Origin: Candidatus Methanoperedens sp.
GTDB taxonomy: Archaea > Halobacteriota > Methanosarcinia > Methanosarcinales > Methanoperedenaceae
Assembly: GCA_023249275.1 (NCBI GenBank)
Contig: JAHFCV010000152.1
Coordinates: 1 to 5,264 of the forward strand
Direction: 5' to 3'
DNA length: 5,264 bases
A program made the translations under genes and the position numbers. The notes under the pieces are model-generated. The model was not told where the DNA came from. It did not search any database and saw nothing but the letters and a program-made list of their open reading frames with translations. Below are positions 5,215 to 5,264 of the stretch, one piece after another (within the stretch, counting starts at the first letter, position 1; every line of letters starts with the position of its first letter).

Positions 5215-5259
5215 TATTTTTGCCTGAATTAGCTCACTTTAGCCATATTTTTGCCTCAA
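5215..5259. repeat. Short direct repeat TATTTTTGCCT(G/C)AA, two copies
   Basis: Copies at 5215-5228 and 5246-5259 match at 13 of 14 bases with a 31-base period. Only two copies are visible before the window ends, in a stretch without a recognised gene. It could be chance in AT-rich DNA, a regulator site pair, or the edge of a longer repeat array outside the window. Confidence 0.4.
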
Positions 5260-5264
5260 CATTC

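Noticed and set aside
5068..5264. Possible CRISPR or tRNA in the right-hand spacer
   Set aside because: Only two short repeats with unequal surroundings and no tRNA-like arms were seen.

Overview
The window looks like a piece of an archaeal chromosome, most likely a euryarchaeon. The basis is AT-rich TATA-like boxes at the right distance from starts, short leaders, weak or absent ribosome binding sites on several genes, small zinc-ribbon proteins, and T-rich tracts rather than strong hairpin terminators. A methanogen or ANME-type relative is a guess from general gene style only; nothing here fixes the taxon.

Left part (1-1232): a CcdA-type thiol-redox membrane protein runs leftward off the window edge (607 to 1, C-terminus missing). 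Divergent from it is a small two-helix membrane protein of the holin-like family (708-989), whose reading frame is broken by one in-frame amber codon at 849-851. It is followed by a 71-residue zinc-binding protein (1017-1232), whose likely TATA box lies in the last codons of the holin-like gene.

Middle (1233-3510): after a 168-base gene-free spacer comes a complete 587-residue ClC-family anion channel or transporter with two C-terminal CBS domains (1401-3164, TTG start). Facing it is a 74-residue zinc-ribbon protein on the minus strand (3286-3510).

Right part (3511-5264): a complete, apparently intact IS3-family insertion sequence of 1287 bp (3606-4892). It has 33-bp imperfect terminal inverted repeats, a 3-bp AAT target duplication, orfA and orfB, and a well-formed -1 frameshift signal (A7G slippery run plus hairpin). 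It landed in the last codons of a small minus-strand gene for a single-pass membrane protein. Removing the element and one AAT restores a 64-residue frame ending just upstream of the zinc-ribbon promoter. The final 200 bases are AT-rich and hold a startless open frame and a short direct repeat, but no gene I recognise.

I see no clear multi-gene defence or biosynthetic system. The native genes look like independent membrane and small zinc-protein genes with their own promoters. The observations most worth checking are the amber codon in the holin-like gene, the frameshift cassette, the IS-reconstructed membrane gene, and the valine at the usual internal proton-glutamate site of the ClC protein.
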